A stretch of DNA of 64,000 bases from JAHDCJ01 sp039028895 (GTDB lineage Bacteria > Bacteroidota > Bacteroidia > Chitinophagales > Saprospiraceae): positions 85,730 to 149,729 of the forward strand of contig JBCCHF010000010.1 in NCBI GenBank assembly GCA_039028895.1, read 5' to 3'. Shown one piece after another: positions 17,418-26,214 of this stretch. Under the pieces are notes generated by a model. That model ran no database searches and was not told the DNA's origin. It was given only the letters and a program-made list of their open reading frames with translations. Made by a program: the position numbers and the translations under genes. Positions within the stretch are counted from its first letter, which is position 1, and each line of letters starts with the position of its first letter.

Positions 17418-18407
17418 CTATTCCACAGTCAATGCTTGCTGTTCTGTGATAAAGTCAAAAGCCAATTTATCTAACCGTTCACCATTAACTGTGGCGTTCC
17501 AGGGACCGTGGCCAGCTCCTTCTATCGGGTAATATGCAAGTGGTACGCCTGTGGCTTCATAAATCTCTTTTAGTTCTTCCGCGTTACTAAATGGCACTGT
17601 TGGGTCTTCGGTCCCGTGAGCGATAAACAATGAAGGGTCATTGCTATCAAAGCGCTGATGTCCGTAGGCGCCTTGAAGTCCATCGAGGGCAACTTTTGAC
17701 CCCCAGAAATCAACTATGGTCTGGATCTTATACGTTTGATCAAGATTGGTTGCTAAAATTGTTGGATCTATAGCACTTTCGATTTCGTCTCTAAAGTCTT
17801 CCTGATTTGAAATCCCTAGTGTAATGGCTGTTATCGCGCCAGCAGAGCCGCCGCCAACTGTAATGTAGTCGGTATTGATATTATAGGTGTTAGCATTGGC
17901 TATGACCCAGCGCAAGGCTGCTTTCGCATCTCTTTGGGCCGGGTAAATGGCCAGGAATTGATCGACTAATTCATCAGGCAGAATATCAGAATAGTCTAAC
18001 CACTCTGACGGGATAGTTCCAAAATCATCTTTCACTCTATAGTCAATTGAGATAAACACCCAGCCTCTTGAGGTGTAGTAATTGGCCAGATCTATAATTT
18101 GAGATTGCCGCTTGGAGCCACCAAAAAAGCCTCCTCCATGGATAAACATAAATGCAGGTCTGTTCTCATTTGAATTACCTGGGGTATATACATCCAGTTT
18201 TAACGGGATAGCGATAGAGCTATTACTATTCCAGGTTTGATGACTTAACCCTTCTGCGTAGATAATGTCTTCTTCCACTACGACAGAATAGGTTGATTCA
18301 GATTGTACAACTGGGGTTTCTCTGGGTGATTCTGGTGTAATGCTTTCAATCTCACTGCAAGAATTTAAGGTTAAAACAAGGGCGAGGCATTTGATTAATG
18401 ATTGCAT
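17418..18407 (-). CDS. alpha/beta-hydrolase lipoprotein (esterase/lipase, BD-FAE or HSL-like)
   Basis: 329 residues. The N-terminus looks like a lipoprotein signal with the cysteine in LTLNSC. The fold shows the oxyanion HGGGF (90-94), the nucleophile elbow GGGSAGA with S188, the acid D268 in HGTEDPTVPF and the histidine H300 in EGAGHG, so the catalytic triad is complete. The family hydrolyses carboxyl esters, including feruloyl and acetyl esters of carbohydrates and lipid esters. As an envelope-anchored enzyme it would act in the periplasm or on the surface. No polysaccharide-utilisation genes adjoin it, so the substrate is open. Confidence 0.87.
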   Translation of the reverse strand: MQSLIKCLALVLTLNSCSEIESITPESPRETPVVQSESTYSVVVEEDIIYAEGLSHQTWNSNSSIAIPLKLDVYTPGNSNENRPAFMFIHGGGFFGGSKRQSQIIDLANYYTSRGWVFISIDYRVKDDFGTIPSEWLDYSDILPDELVDQFLAIYPAQRDAKAALRWVIANANTYNINTDYITVGGGSAGAITAITLGISNQEDFRDEIESAIDPTILATNLDQTYKIQTIVDFWGSKVALDGLQGAYGHQRFDSNDPSLFIAHGTEDPTVPFSNAEELKEIYEATGVPLAYYPIEGAGHGPWNATVNGERLDKLAFDFITEQQALTVE

Positions 18408-18509
18408 TTTGGTTTTCCGATTAAGTTAAAGATGCCTATTGGACTATACCTTTTTGCATAAGTTTAATGGCATCGATTAAAAAGTAAATTTTATATTTTT
18501 TTGGTCAAT

Positions 18510-19223
18510 CTACTTTTGCTCAGTTTCCTTTTTCAAAAGCTGGATAAACGCATCTGCCTGTCCCCAAATGATGTTATCTTCCGATAAATTAATCCTGGTA
18601 GCATGCGGTACACCAAAGTAGTAGTTGACGCTAAATAAATGGTCTCCAAAGGCACTAAATTCTTTGAGGATGTCGATGACAAGTTCAGCTTTGTGGCCTG
18701 CGTTGGCAAAAACAATGGCTGGTTTATCTTCAATTTTATTCTTGATCAATGCGCCGATTAAATAACTATATCGTTTATTGTTATATCCCCAACCATCGGT
18801 TCCGGATAATTGCTCGGGGGTAATGAAAAGTTCGTTACCAGGAGGAAGATTTACAACTTCCCGATTGGATATATCTTTAGCCTTTTTCTGGTAAAGATTT
18901 TCGAGTATTTGGCAAATGGCCTTAGATTCAATATATGAATGTCCGGTTTCAACTTTGGTTAGTTTGACATCACTTTCTACCTGAACGGAGGCCAGGTATG
19001 TTTCGCAAAGCAACTTGAACGTTTGGGCTTTTGTGTATTCATTGACGAAAAACATGTCTACAGTTTTTTCATGTAGCTGGTAGCCGCCCCAATATTCCTG
19101 AAGAGAACCAATTATGACGTACAGGAGGTCTATCTCTAAGGTTGGTAGGATTCTTAGTTTAAAGAATTCGTTTTGGGAAATGGCTCGGATATCGCCTTCG
19201 GCGTATTCTTTCTTATCTGACAT
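18510..19223 (-). CDS. hypothetical protein
   Basis: 237 residues, soluble, with no signal peptide or membrane helix. I do not recognise the family. The middle contains PPGNELFITPEQLSGTDGWGYNN and the C-terminal third DKPAIVFANAGHKAELVIDILKEF, which reads like an alpha/beta strand-helix unit. Codon use resembles its neighbours and the frame is long and uninterrupted, so it is probably real. It stands between the esterase and a dispersed repeat, with no obvious operon partner. Confidence 0.7.
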   Translation of the reverse strand: MSDKKEYAEGDIRAISQNEFFKLRILPTLEIDLLYVIIGSLQEYWGGYQLHEKTVDMFFVNEYTKAQTFKLLCETYLASVQVESDVKLTKVETGHSYIESKAICQILENLYQKKAKDISNREVVNLPPGNELFITPEQLSGTDGWGYNNKRYSYLIGALIKNKIEDKPAIVFANAGHKAELVIDILKEFSAFGDHLFSVNYYFGVPHATRINLSEDNIIWGQADAFIQLLKKETEQK

Positions 19224-19292
19224 TGTTTCTTTTTTGAACCATATGAGGCATTTAAGGACATATAAGGAAAGAGCTTATGGTGTGTTTTTTTT

Positions 19293-19390
19293 AACGCGGT
19301 GGCACAGAGATTTTTTATTTGTTAGAGGGAGAGGTTTTTAGATGTTTTTAATGCAGAGGTCTGTAATGTATTTCTCTGCGCCTTTGCGTG
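19293..19390. repeat. dispersed intergenic repeat, about 100 bp, copy 2
   Basis: It starts AACGCGGTGGCACAGAGATTTTTT and ends CTCTGCGCCTTTGCGT, so the termini are inverted copies of each other (ACGC, G/C-rich box, GAGA). It aligns with the copy at 14243-14343. It lies between two minus-strand genes and has no open frame. Confidence 0.6.
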
Positions 19391-19400
19391 TAATGACTTC

Positions 19401-20261
19401 CTATCGTTTCCAAACCAATTCAGGAATTTCCTGATCGAGTTGAATGATGCCGGCGGATCTTAGGGAATAGATCACTGATTTCAGCATTTTGTCGCTGACC
19501 CATCCGTGGATAGCCCATTCGGTGCTGTGGTACCAGCGCTCTGTGTCTTTCATCTGCAGGTTATAACGCTCAGATACCGTTTTTATCGCGTTATCGTCTT
19601 GCATAAATTGATCATTGGAATCGTGTATTGTTCTGAGTAACCGGATAATGTTATCTGGTTGTGCCTCCAGTATTTTTTCCGTTGCGGCAATGACGAAACA
19701 AGGCCAAGGGCTTCTGAATACACCAATGCGTTTTAACTGCCCTGAATCAACATAAGGTTTGGTCGTGAATTTTTCCCAGTAGAACACATCTGTTTCGTGT
19801 TTACCTAATGACTCGAGTGCGCCTTCGAGATTCTTTATTACGACGAACTGATTTTTTTCGATCTGTTTTTCCTTGCTATTCGCATCAACGATGGCCATAA
19901 GATGAGACCCTGAACCAAAGCGACTTATAGCGTAATTGGCTTTAAAAATCTCCTCGTATTTGGAAATAGGATTATCCGTCGCGGTATGTACACCCCAGGC
20001 CAGGGGCGAAATGACATAATTGCTAATGATCCGACTTGGATTACCATTAATGATATCCTTGATGATGCCTTCTGTGAGTAATACACATACATCAATCTCG
20101 TCATCTCTGAGTGCCTTTGTCATTTGCCCGGTACCACCCTTGAAGGTTGTCCATTCGATCTGAACGCCTCGGCTTTGAAAGTCACCTCTTTCATTGGCAA
20201 GGTGGATTGGCAAATTAAAATGTTCGGGAACGCCTCCTATGCGGATGGTATCTTTTTTCAT
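19401..20261 (-). CDS. periplasmic-binding-fold (PBP2, NMT1/SsuA-like) protein without signal peptide
   Basis: 286 residues starting MKKDTIRIGGVPEHFNLPIHLANERG, the first strand and helix of a type 2 substrate-binding fold. GGTGQMTKALRDDEIDVCVLLTEG and ISRFGSGSHLMAI match the ligand-pocket pattern of NMT1/SsuA-like proteins. There is no signal peptide and no neighbouring ABC permease or ATPase. The VPEH start and cytoplasmic form recall the Ca3427-like group known from fungi and bacteria. A cytoplasmic ligand-binding or small-molecule enzyme role is therefore more likely than transport. Ligand unknown. Confidence 0.72.
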   Translation of the reverse strand: MKKDTIRIGGVPEHFNLPIHLANERGDFQSRGVQIEWTTFKGGTGQMTKALRDDEIDVCVLLTEGIIKDIINGNPSRIISNYVISPLAWGVHTATDNPISKYEEIFKANYAISRFGSGSHLMAIVDANSKEKQIEKNQFVVIKNLEGALESLGKHETDVFYWEKFTTKPYVDSGQLKRIGVFRSPWPCFVIAATEKILEAQPDNIIRLLRTIHDSNDQFMQDDNAIKTVSERYNLQMKDTERWYHSTEWAIHGWVSDKMLKSVIYSLRSAGIIQLDQEIPELVWKR

Positions 20262-20282
20262 CCCGCAAAGGTAGGTAAAAGA

Positions 20283-21008
20283 TTACTTGAGGTTAGACAA
20301 TAGGGCATCTTTCTCTCTATGATTGGAAGCCTCAATAAGTCTCCTGGCTTCGACGATATTATCTTGTCGCAGGTAAGAGAGTCCTTGATACCAAAGGGCG
20401 TCATTTCTAAAAGTGCTGTTTTCTTTGTCAATGACCGTTTGAAGGAATGGAATGGCTTTTTCTACATCCCCTGTTGCTAAGAGACTCACGCCCATAAAGA
20501 ACCCTAATGTATCATTAGCCGGATGGACTTTTTGCAAGGGCGTCCATTTGAGAATAGCCGCTTCGTAGTTTTCTGATTTATAATCGACCATACCACGATT
20601 AAACTCATAGGCTTCATTGATTCCCATTGTGGTTGGAAGGCCTGGATCAGGTTCGAAAAACTGGGTGAATAATTGTTCGTTGGGATCATTCTGAGAGAAC
20701 ATCCACCAACCGCCCAGAGCGATGAGCAAAGCAACTGATGCTGCCACCATATATCTTAAAACAGGCATTGTACGGATTCTGGCTTCGCTGGAAGTTGGTA
20801 CCATTTCGGCGTGGAATTCATCCATTTTGCCTTTGAGCACGGCTGCTTCAGCACCTGCAAACAAGATTTTGAATTCTTCTACTTTTTCAGCAAGCAGGAT
20901 GTCCGCTGCGATCTGATTCTCGAAATCAGCTTTCGCGACAGTATCCATCTCACCAAAAAGATATTTCTCGATGGTCTCGAATAATTCCTGTGTGATTTCT
21001 TCTTTCAT
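20283..21008 (-). CDS. membrane anti-sigma factor-like protein with TPR-type periplasmic domain
   Basis: 241 residues from the ATG at 21008, which overlaps the sigma-factor stop as ATGA; the frame extends 11 codons further upstream, but this coupling favours 21008. The N-terminal 90 residues (ETIEKYLFGEMDTVAKADFENQI) look like a zinc-less anti-sigma helical domain. One transmembrane helix follows (RYMVAASVALLIALGGWWMF), then a periplasmic region with tetratricopeptide-like helices (AYEFNRGMVDYKSENYEAAILKW, GDVEKAIPFLQTVI, ALWYQGLSYLRQDNIVEARRLI). It probably sequesters the sigma factor encoded just upstream. The signal sensed is unknown. Confidence 0.82.
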   Translation of the reverse strand: MKEEITQELFETIEKYLFGEMDTVAKADFENQIAADILLAEKVEEFKILFAGAEAAVLKGKMDEFHAEMVPTSSEARIRTMPVLRYMVAASVALLIALGGWWMFSQNDPNEQLFTQFFEPDPGLPTTMGINEAYEFNRGMVDYKSENYEAAILKWTPLQKVHPANDTLGFFMGVSLLATGDVEKAIPFLQTVIDKENSTFRNDALWYQGLSYLRQDNIVEARRLIEASNHREKDALLSNLK

Positions 21009-21583
21009 TTGAAAACCTGCTTTCTTAGTCTTTGCATGCATCGGTATTTTTTATTGCGTACTGATGCGGGTTCCATTTTAAGTTCTTGGGCGATCTCGTT
21101 GAGTGATTGTTTGCCATAATAAAACTTGGTTAACAACACTTTACATTCATTTCCCAGCTGGTCAAATGCAGCCATCGTTTGTTGCATTTTTTCATTAGTT
21201 GCTTCCGCAGAAGGGTCCTGTTCTGCAGCGTCTGGGGTTAGCTGGTTATGTTCTTCAACCGAGATCACTTTTTTATAATGTGCTGACCGCAAATGGTCGG
21301 TCCACTTATTTTTTGCGATTGTGTACAAATATCCGCCGATTGCTTTGTCTGTAGTTGGTCGAAATTTGTCTTGCTTTACATTATTCCAAAAAGCGACAAA
21401 TGCTTCCTGGTAAATATCTTTTGCTTGTTCGGTATCGCCATTATTCTTCAGGACGTAGACTTCTACTTTGCGGAAATTGTCTTGATAGATCCGCTTAAGT
21501 GTGTTTTCGTCATTCTTTTTGATGGCCAGTAAAATGCTGGCTTCATCGCTAAAGGTCATCCTGTTTGTGGCGTCTTTCTGCAT
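21005..21583 (-). CDS. RNA polymerase ECF sigma factor
   Basis: 192 residues. Region 2 is at about 20-95 (LLAIKKNDENTLKRIYQDNF, DIYQEAFVAFWNNV, GYLYTIAKNKWTDHLR) and region 4 at about 140-190 (KVLLTKFYYGKQSLNEIAQELKMEPASVRNKKYRCMQRLRKQV, with the helix-turn-helix). It is translationally coupled to the anti-sigma gene that follows. Unlike the two FecI-type cassettes in this window, there is no TonB receptor nearby. A large hairpin-forming sequence lies 68 bases upstream of the start. Confidence 0.92.
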   Translation of the reverse strand: MQKDATNRMTFSDEASILLAIKKNDENTLKRIYQDNFRKVEVYVLKNNGDTEQAKDIYQEAFVAFWNNVKQDKFRPTTDKAIGGYLYTIAKNKWTDHLRSAHYKKVISVEEHNQLTPDAAEQDPSAEATNEKMQQTMAAFDQLGNECKVLLTKFYYGKQSLNEIAQELKMEPASVRNKKYRCMQRLRKQVFK

Positions 21584-21650
21584 CTTGGTGAATAGAAACA
21601 GAAAGATACATCTTTCCTCAGTATATACGCGGAATAATTTCCGTATTGGA

Positions 21651-21713
21651 GATCAAATTCGAGGAGGAACTCCGTTATCACCCCGTATAGTTGCCTCCCC
21701 GAAATTTGATCTA
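21651..21713. repeat. 63-bp imperfect palindrome (large hairpin)
   Basis: The left arm AGATCAAATTCGAGGAGG plus AACT (21651-21672) pairs with AGTT, a bulged G, and CCTCCCCGAAATTTGATCT (21690-21713). This gives about 20 paired bases around a 17-base loop. It lies between the sigma gene and the stop of the upstream minus-strand gene. It could be a terminator for that gene, a cruciform operator or a small mobile repeat; a T-tract is not obvious. Confidence 0.55.
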
Positions 21714-21725
21714 ATCCTATTAGTT

Positions 21726-22358
21726 TTATGCCTCTTTTGGCTTCCTAACGATATTGGTCACTAACCAGCCAAGGCCGATCAGTAAAAGCAAGAGTCCTGC
21801 TCCAGTCATTGGGTTGAATCCGGCTTTTTCTCTTTTCATGTCGAATTCGAATACGGTTTTGCCGTATGCATCTTCATCCACCTTAATACCTTCAGCTTCT
21901 TCCGGGAATTCGATCATTGTTGTCTGCTGTATTTGTCCGCCAAACTCAAGTGGGCTGGCAACGTACATATATTTGTGTTCTGTCAATTCGGTAAGGTCAA
22001 CATCTTTCTCATCAGTTTCGAGATACCAGTTGCCGCGCTTGTCGACTTTGCAAACGCCATAAGCTTTCATGGTTAATTCCCATGAACGATCCATATCGTT
22101 TTTGTCAAGATTGAAATCATCCAGGAAGTAACTTGGCATTGCTCTTTGCATTTCGCGCTTAAGTGCTGCCGGGTTGTTACCAAAGCTTTGTACCCAGTTT
22201 TGCCACATGGAGGCATTCATTGTCATGGAAACTTTAAGATCTGCATTGCCATATTTGTCAAGGACCATGTCAATCTTTTGTTTCATTGGTTGCTGAGCAA
22301 AGGTGCTTGTACCGATCAAAAACAGAATTGCGATTATAAAATATTTTGGAGCTTTCAT
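21726..22358 (-). CDS. secreted/membrane-anchored protein of unknown function
   Basis: 210 residues with a signal peptide (YFIIAILFLIGTSTFAQ) and a C-terminal membrane helix (GAGLLLLLIGLGWLVTNIV) ending in a short basic tail, so most of it is periplasmic and tethered to the inner membrane. I do not recognise the domain. Its ATG overlaps the stop of the upstream transglutaminase-like gene by one base (TAATG), so the two are translationally coupled and probably work together. Confidence 0.75.
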   Translation of the reverse strand: MKAPKYFIIAILFLIGTSTFAQQPMKQKIDMVLDKYGNADLKVSMTMNASMWQNWVQSFGNNPAALKREMQRAMPSYFLDDFNLDKNDMDRSWELTMKAYGVCKVDKRGNWYLETDEKDVDLTELTEHKYMYVASPLEFGGQIQQTTMIEFPEEAEGIKVDEDAYGKTVFEFDMKREKAGFNPMTGAGLLLLLIGLGWLVTNIVRKPKEA

Positions 22359-24031
22359 TATCGTATGCTTTTATAAATTGAATTAATTGTACCTGAATGT
22401 TGACCGTAGGTCATGTCGTTGGCACCGGTTGCAACTATTCTTACACCTGAGCCGGTTCTTTTGGCTTTTCCTTTCCACCGAAAGGTGCCATAAGCAGAGT
22501 AGGTTTCACCTGTAATGGAGCTGCCGTTTCGCTGATAAGCTACTTCGCTACCCATATAATAAAGGGTTTCATACAAATAGGCGAGGGCTTCATCAATACT
22601 GCTCGCAGGAATGTCATAAATGATCGCATTGGCGGTCATGTCAGGTGACATTGCAGCTGCTGTCGCAATAGGCACTTCCGGGAACGGATATTTTGAATAG
22701 GTCCAGCTTGCTGGAATGGCGAATGATAAAGGGCCTGAAGTTCTCCTGGAATTCGGATTGGAGTCGACTACTCTGGTGTTATCATTACTGGCATTATCAG
22801 GTCTTGGTCGTGGGTTGTTATTTCTTGGTGTATTCTTCTTAGGGGCTTTTGCATTTTCAGAAACGGTAGGTTCAAACTTCTCACCGATCTCTTTTACTTT
22901 CTGACGCATAAACTCATCGTCTTTCAGCGCCATTGGCACAACACCTTGTTGGTTGAGTTCGTGCACATTTACCATGGTGTAACGCGGGTCACCCATCTGT
23001 GCCATTTTGAACCATTCCTGAAGCTGCTTCTCTCCAGATTCGAGCGCTTCCTGTACGGAACCAATGCCGCCAAGTCCTTCTCCACCGATTTTGGTGGCTT
23101 CGATTGCGTAGTAAGTGCCTTTCATCTCAAATCCAGGATAAGCATGACCAGGAACAAGGAAAATAATAGGATTAAGCCCTGCCGCAGACATCATGGATGC
23201 ATAAAGTAAGCTAAGCTCAAGACAAAGACCGGTGTTACCGGTGATGACCTCACGTGGCAACCTGTTGTGCTGTGAGAATGAACTCACATCGTCCAATGAC
23301 TGAGGGATGCCTTTCGTTCCGCTATATACCATATGTGACATGCGCGTGGCTTCATAGATGCCCATCAGGAATCTCGCAGCATCCTGCGGGTTTTGGGAAA
23401 CGGAAGCCTGGTCGCCTTTCAGAACTTTTTCCTGTACTACTTGAGTGTAGTACTTGACGATAGGATCATTTGGGGTTACAAAGCATGCGAGTAAAGCATC
23501 ATTATCGTAAACATCAGACCAACCTGCAATTTCGTCACCAGGAATTCCTGTGAACATATAGAGGTTACGATCTACGATTTTGAATGCAAAATCTTCTTCA
23601 ACGATATCATCATCATCTGCGCCGTCCCATGTAACCTCGATTTCGGCTTTCTCCATGGATTCGGTCATCTTCTCAACGATGTCGTCTTTGAATTTAGGAT
23701 AACAAACAACTGACGCTGTTTGCCCTTCAAACATTTCACCGATAACAGCGATCTCTGTCCATTCGATAAAACCCGGTACGCGATAGCTAACAGTCACATC
23801 TTCCAGTGTAGCTTTGGTCGGGTTGGTTAGTTTCGCTTTGAACAGGTAGTACTTACCGTCCAATGCTTCGGAATTGCTGTATACATTATGAGCAGCCGGC
23901 ATAATAAAGCTGGCCTTCTCAATCTCGATATCAACGGTGCCATTACCTCCGCCACTTCCTATCAGGAAACTTAGTGCGGTGAGGATTGCACCGAGACCGA
24001 TTAAAATTGAAGGCAATAAGAATCTTTTCAT
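22358..24031 (-). CDS. membrane-anchored transglutaminase-like protein
   Basis: 557 residues. An N-terminal helix (LPSILIGLGAILTALSFLIG) anchors it with the bulk outside the cytoplasm. A beta-rich region of about 150 residues precedes a transglutaminase/cysteine-peptidase core: NTGLCLELSLLYASMM (C270), VPGHAYPGF (H297) and YYAIEAT (E311 in the place of the usual Asp). A Pro/Asn-rich linker (about 395-430) leads to a C-terminal alpha/beta domain (SFAIPASWTYSKYPF to the end). It may crosslink or cleave envelope proteins. It is coupled to the 210-residue protein gene that follows. It is unrelated in architecture to the 7TM transglutaminase at 7352. Confidence 0.8.
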   Translation of the reverse strand: MKRFLLPSILIGLGAILTALSFLIGSGGGNGTVDIEIEKASFIMPAAHNVYSNSEALDGKYYLFKAKLTNPTKATLEDVTVSYRVPGFIEWTEIAVIGEMFEGQTASVVCYPKFKDDIVEKMTESMEKAEIEVTWDGADDDDIVEEDFAFKIVDRNLYMFTGIPGDEIAGWSDVYDNDALLACFVTPNDPIVKYYTQVVQEKVLKGDQASVSQNPQDAARFLMGIYEATRMSHMVYSGTKGIPQSLDDVSSFSQHNRLPREVITGNTGLCLELSLLYASMMSAAGLNPIIFLVPGHAYPGFEMKGTYYAIEATKIGGEGLGGIGSVQEALESGEKQLQEWFKMAQMGDPRYTMVNVHELNQQGVVPMALKDDEFMRQKVKEIGEKFEPTVSENAKAPKKNTPRNNNPRPRPDNASNDNTRVVDSNPNSRRTSGPLSFAIPASWTYSKYPFPEVPIATAAAMSPDMTANAIIYDIPASSIDEALAYLYETLYYMGSEVAYQRNGSSITGETYSAYGTFRWKGKAKRTGSGVRIVATGANDMTYGQHSGTINSIYKSIR

Positions 24032-24106
24032 TTTGATAAGTTTTACGGGGTGTAAAAAATCATTTACCCCTTCATCGGAGAACTCACCAAAATGTCATCA
24101 CTTATT

Positions 24107-25582
24107 TCATTTTAAATATTTTTTATTCCTGTGGTCGGGCCAGTTCCAGGATACCCAGGTGGTGCCTGCCCGCTTATTTTTAAAGGCTTTTTCTTTTGAA
24201 ATTACTTTTACTAAAGCAGTAGGATCGTCAGTTTCCAGATCATCTATATACCTGTTAAGCAGGAACAGATTTTTATCAGAAACGTCGTATATCAGAAACT
24301 CTGTATCAATAGCTGATTTGGTCTCAGCAGTCAGGTTATACTTAGTGATCAAAACATCCCAATTTAGCAGACAGCTCATCACAAGTACAAGATATACTGA
24401 CCAACCATTCATCTTCAACAGGTAAAAAAGGGATTTCTTCTCATTGACTTTGATCACCATAGTGGCCAGGCCAAAAAGTGTCATTATGAGAAAAACCCCA
24501 ACTCCAATTCGCTTATAAGCCAGTCCGTAATGATCAACATATTGATAGTTACGTGCCGCTACAGAGCAAGCCAAAACCGCATTCTGAGCAATCCACATAA
24601 AAGACAACCGTTTGAGCCAGATATTTTCTTTGAAAAAATTCAGGTTTCCCCGAAAATAAAAAGATAAGATGCCCATCGAGAGTAGAATACTAAGAATTAA
24701 TAGCCACGTTCCTTCATGGACGTATTGACTCAAAATAGCAGGACTGGCCTCCAGTGTATTGAACCATACATATCGGACATCAACAAGGTTGACCAGAAAT
24801 AACAACACATTCAAAGACCCAATAAGGATGAGTGCTGACCGAAATTCGTTCTTTAATCCAATCATTGAGCCCGGGTTGCAAAACCAACTTTTGAAATTGG
24901 ATTTTTTCTTTTCAATATCATCTGTTTGCATGGACTCCAAACTTTCGAAAAGACTAAACTTGGCTGGTAAAAGTGCCATCGCTGTCAGTATTGCACCAAG
25001 CAGGATAAACATCACATGCCCAATTGAAATACTGTTTTGCGAATCAAAAGAAAGGAAGTCGAAAAGCGCAAAAAAGTCCCTCGACAATGCTGCAAATTTG
25101 CTATTGGCAGAAATATAGATCTGAAAAAAAAGAAACAGTCCCAAAGCTGGGAAACCAATCAATTTAATAACCCGCCAAATTTTGGGTAACCCGTTAAATT
25201 CTGTTGTAGAAGTGTACATCTTTTCTGAAAACAACAATGGCAGTTCAATGCTTCTCAAGAAGTTAGATCCGATTGCAGAACCAATGAATCCAAGTTGGCC
25301 GCGATGGACAAAGCCAATAAAAGCCAACATGGAAAAGATGTGAACTGCAACACTCAGGATAGAATTATTCACAACGACCGTAGCAGCTGTTAACAAGGTG
25401 CCAACGAGGGTGATTTTCACCGGAAGGTGTTTTATTCTTTCCGGATACAAAACCATCATCACTCCAACCAGGAAACCGGAAAACAAGAAGACATTCAGTC
25501 CTGTCTTTTCCTTCCAAAAAAGGACATCAAACAATATAACAGAAGCGCCAAAAGCAATGGAAAAAATGTTTTTTGATTTCAT
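24107..25582 (-). CDS. DUF4153/DUF4173-like polytopic membrane protein
   Basis: 491 residues with about 12 hydrophobic helices. The pattern, including FGASVILFDVLFWKEKTGLNVFLF at the start, LPLLFSEKMY, the ANSKFAALSRDFF loop and a C-terminal soluble tail with ISKEKAFKNKRAGTTWVSWNW, matches the DUF4153/DUF4173 family of uncharacterised membrane proteins as I know it. Its ATG overlaps the stop of the Coq4-like gene as ATGA, so it belongs to the operon headed by the winged-helix regulator region. No catalytic motif is visible. Confidence 0.75.
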   Translation of the reverse strand: MKSKNIFSIAFGASVILFDVLFWKEKTGLNVFLFSGFLVGVMMVLYPERIKHLPVKITLVGTLLTAATVVVNNSILSVAVHIFSMLAFIGFVHRGQLGFIGSAIGSNFLRSIELPLLFSEKMYTSTTEFNGLPKIWRVIKLIGFPALGLFLFFQIYISANSKFAALSRDFFALFDFLSFDSQNSISIGHVMFILLGAILTAMALLPAKFSLFESLESMQTDDIEKKKSNFKSWFCNPGSMIGLKNEFRSALILIGSLNVLLFLVNLVDVRYVWFNTLEASPAILSQYVHEGTWLLILSILLSMGILSFYFRGNLNFFKENIWLKRLSFMWIAQNAVLACSVAARNYQYVDHYGLAYKRIGVGVFLIMTLFGLATMVIKVNEKKSLFYLLKMNGWSVYLVLVMSCLLNWDVLITKYNLTAETKSAIDTEFLIYDVSDKNLFLLNRYIDDLETDDPTALVKVISKEKAFKNKRAGTTWVSWNWPDHRNKKYLK

Positions 25583-26091
25583 AATCCAAGTTGATTTTTA
25601 ATAGCCTTTAGGTTTTGAGGGACTAGTGATGCGAGGTCCTGTTTGTGAAGAGGTTCGCAATAAGTCCCTCGTTTCAAGTCAGCCATGAAAGTTGACCAGT
25701 GCTCGGGCAATAAGACAAGACCTATAGCAAATACGCCTAGTGTTGGCAAAGATCTAGAGCCATTCCCGTAAAGGAAAGCCTGCAAGCGGATCTCACCGAG
25801 TGATGTCATCGGGTAGCCAGCTAGCACATGTTTGACATCATGGGTCTCGTATTTGGGTATGAGTTGTAAGCCACACTTGTCAAGCCAGGAAGCAATCGTT
25901 CTTCCCAGGGTGCCCACCTCCATAGACCGCATTTTATCCAGTGAATGAGGCCAAGGTTTCGGTTTGTAGAAAAAACCAAGTATTGGTATCGACATTTGAA
26001 TGAGCCAAGAGATCAAAGTCATGCGCAACCCTTTGGTTAATTGAAGCAAAGCAATGGCTATGACGGCAGCATCTGACCGTTGAGAAATCAT
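25579..26091 (-). CDS. Coq4-like protein with HDxxH-x11-E zinc motif
   Basis: 170 residues. The segment ETHDVKHVLAGYPMTSLGEI gives H84, D85, H88 and E100, exactly the HDxxH-x11-E spacing that defines the metal site of Coq4. Helical stretches before and after fit that all-helical family. Coq4 acts in ubiquinone synthesis in eukaryotes and proteobacteria, but Bacteroidota normally use menaquinone, so the substrate here must differ or remain unknown. It lies between two membrane-protein genes and overlaps the next by 4 bases. The start could also be an internal Met (residue 24). Confidence 0.72.
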   Translation of the reverse strand: MISQRSDAAVIAIALLQLTKGLRMTLISWLIQMSIPILGFFYKPKPWPHSLDKMRSMEVGTLGRTIASWLDKCGLQLIPKYETHDVKHVLAGYPMTSLGEIRLQAFLYGNGSRSLPTLGVFAIGLVLLPEHWSTFMADLKRGTYCEPLHKQDLASLVPQNLKAIKNQLGL

Positions 26092-26109
26092 AATTTTTAA
26101 TTTTAGAGA

Positions 26110-26134
26110 AGAGTATGTTGGGAATTCATACTCT
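26110..26134. promoter_or_regulatory. inverted repeat upstream of Coq4-like gene
   Basis: AGAGTATG - 9 bases - CATACTCT forms a perfect 8-bp-arm inverted repeat, 18 bases upstream of the Coq4-like ATG, in the 123-base gap after the next upstream gene. It may be an operator or an RNA hairpin. It does not match the CTTTGTG palindromes further upstream. Confidence 0.35.
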
Positions 26135-26214
26135 AAATGAGTACCTGGCCTTCCTCATAAAAGAGAAAAGCAATTCATCAATTCCTCGCCAATGGAGGTC
26201 CGGGAAGCTGAAAA

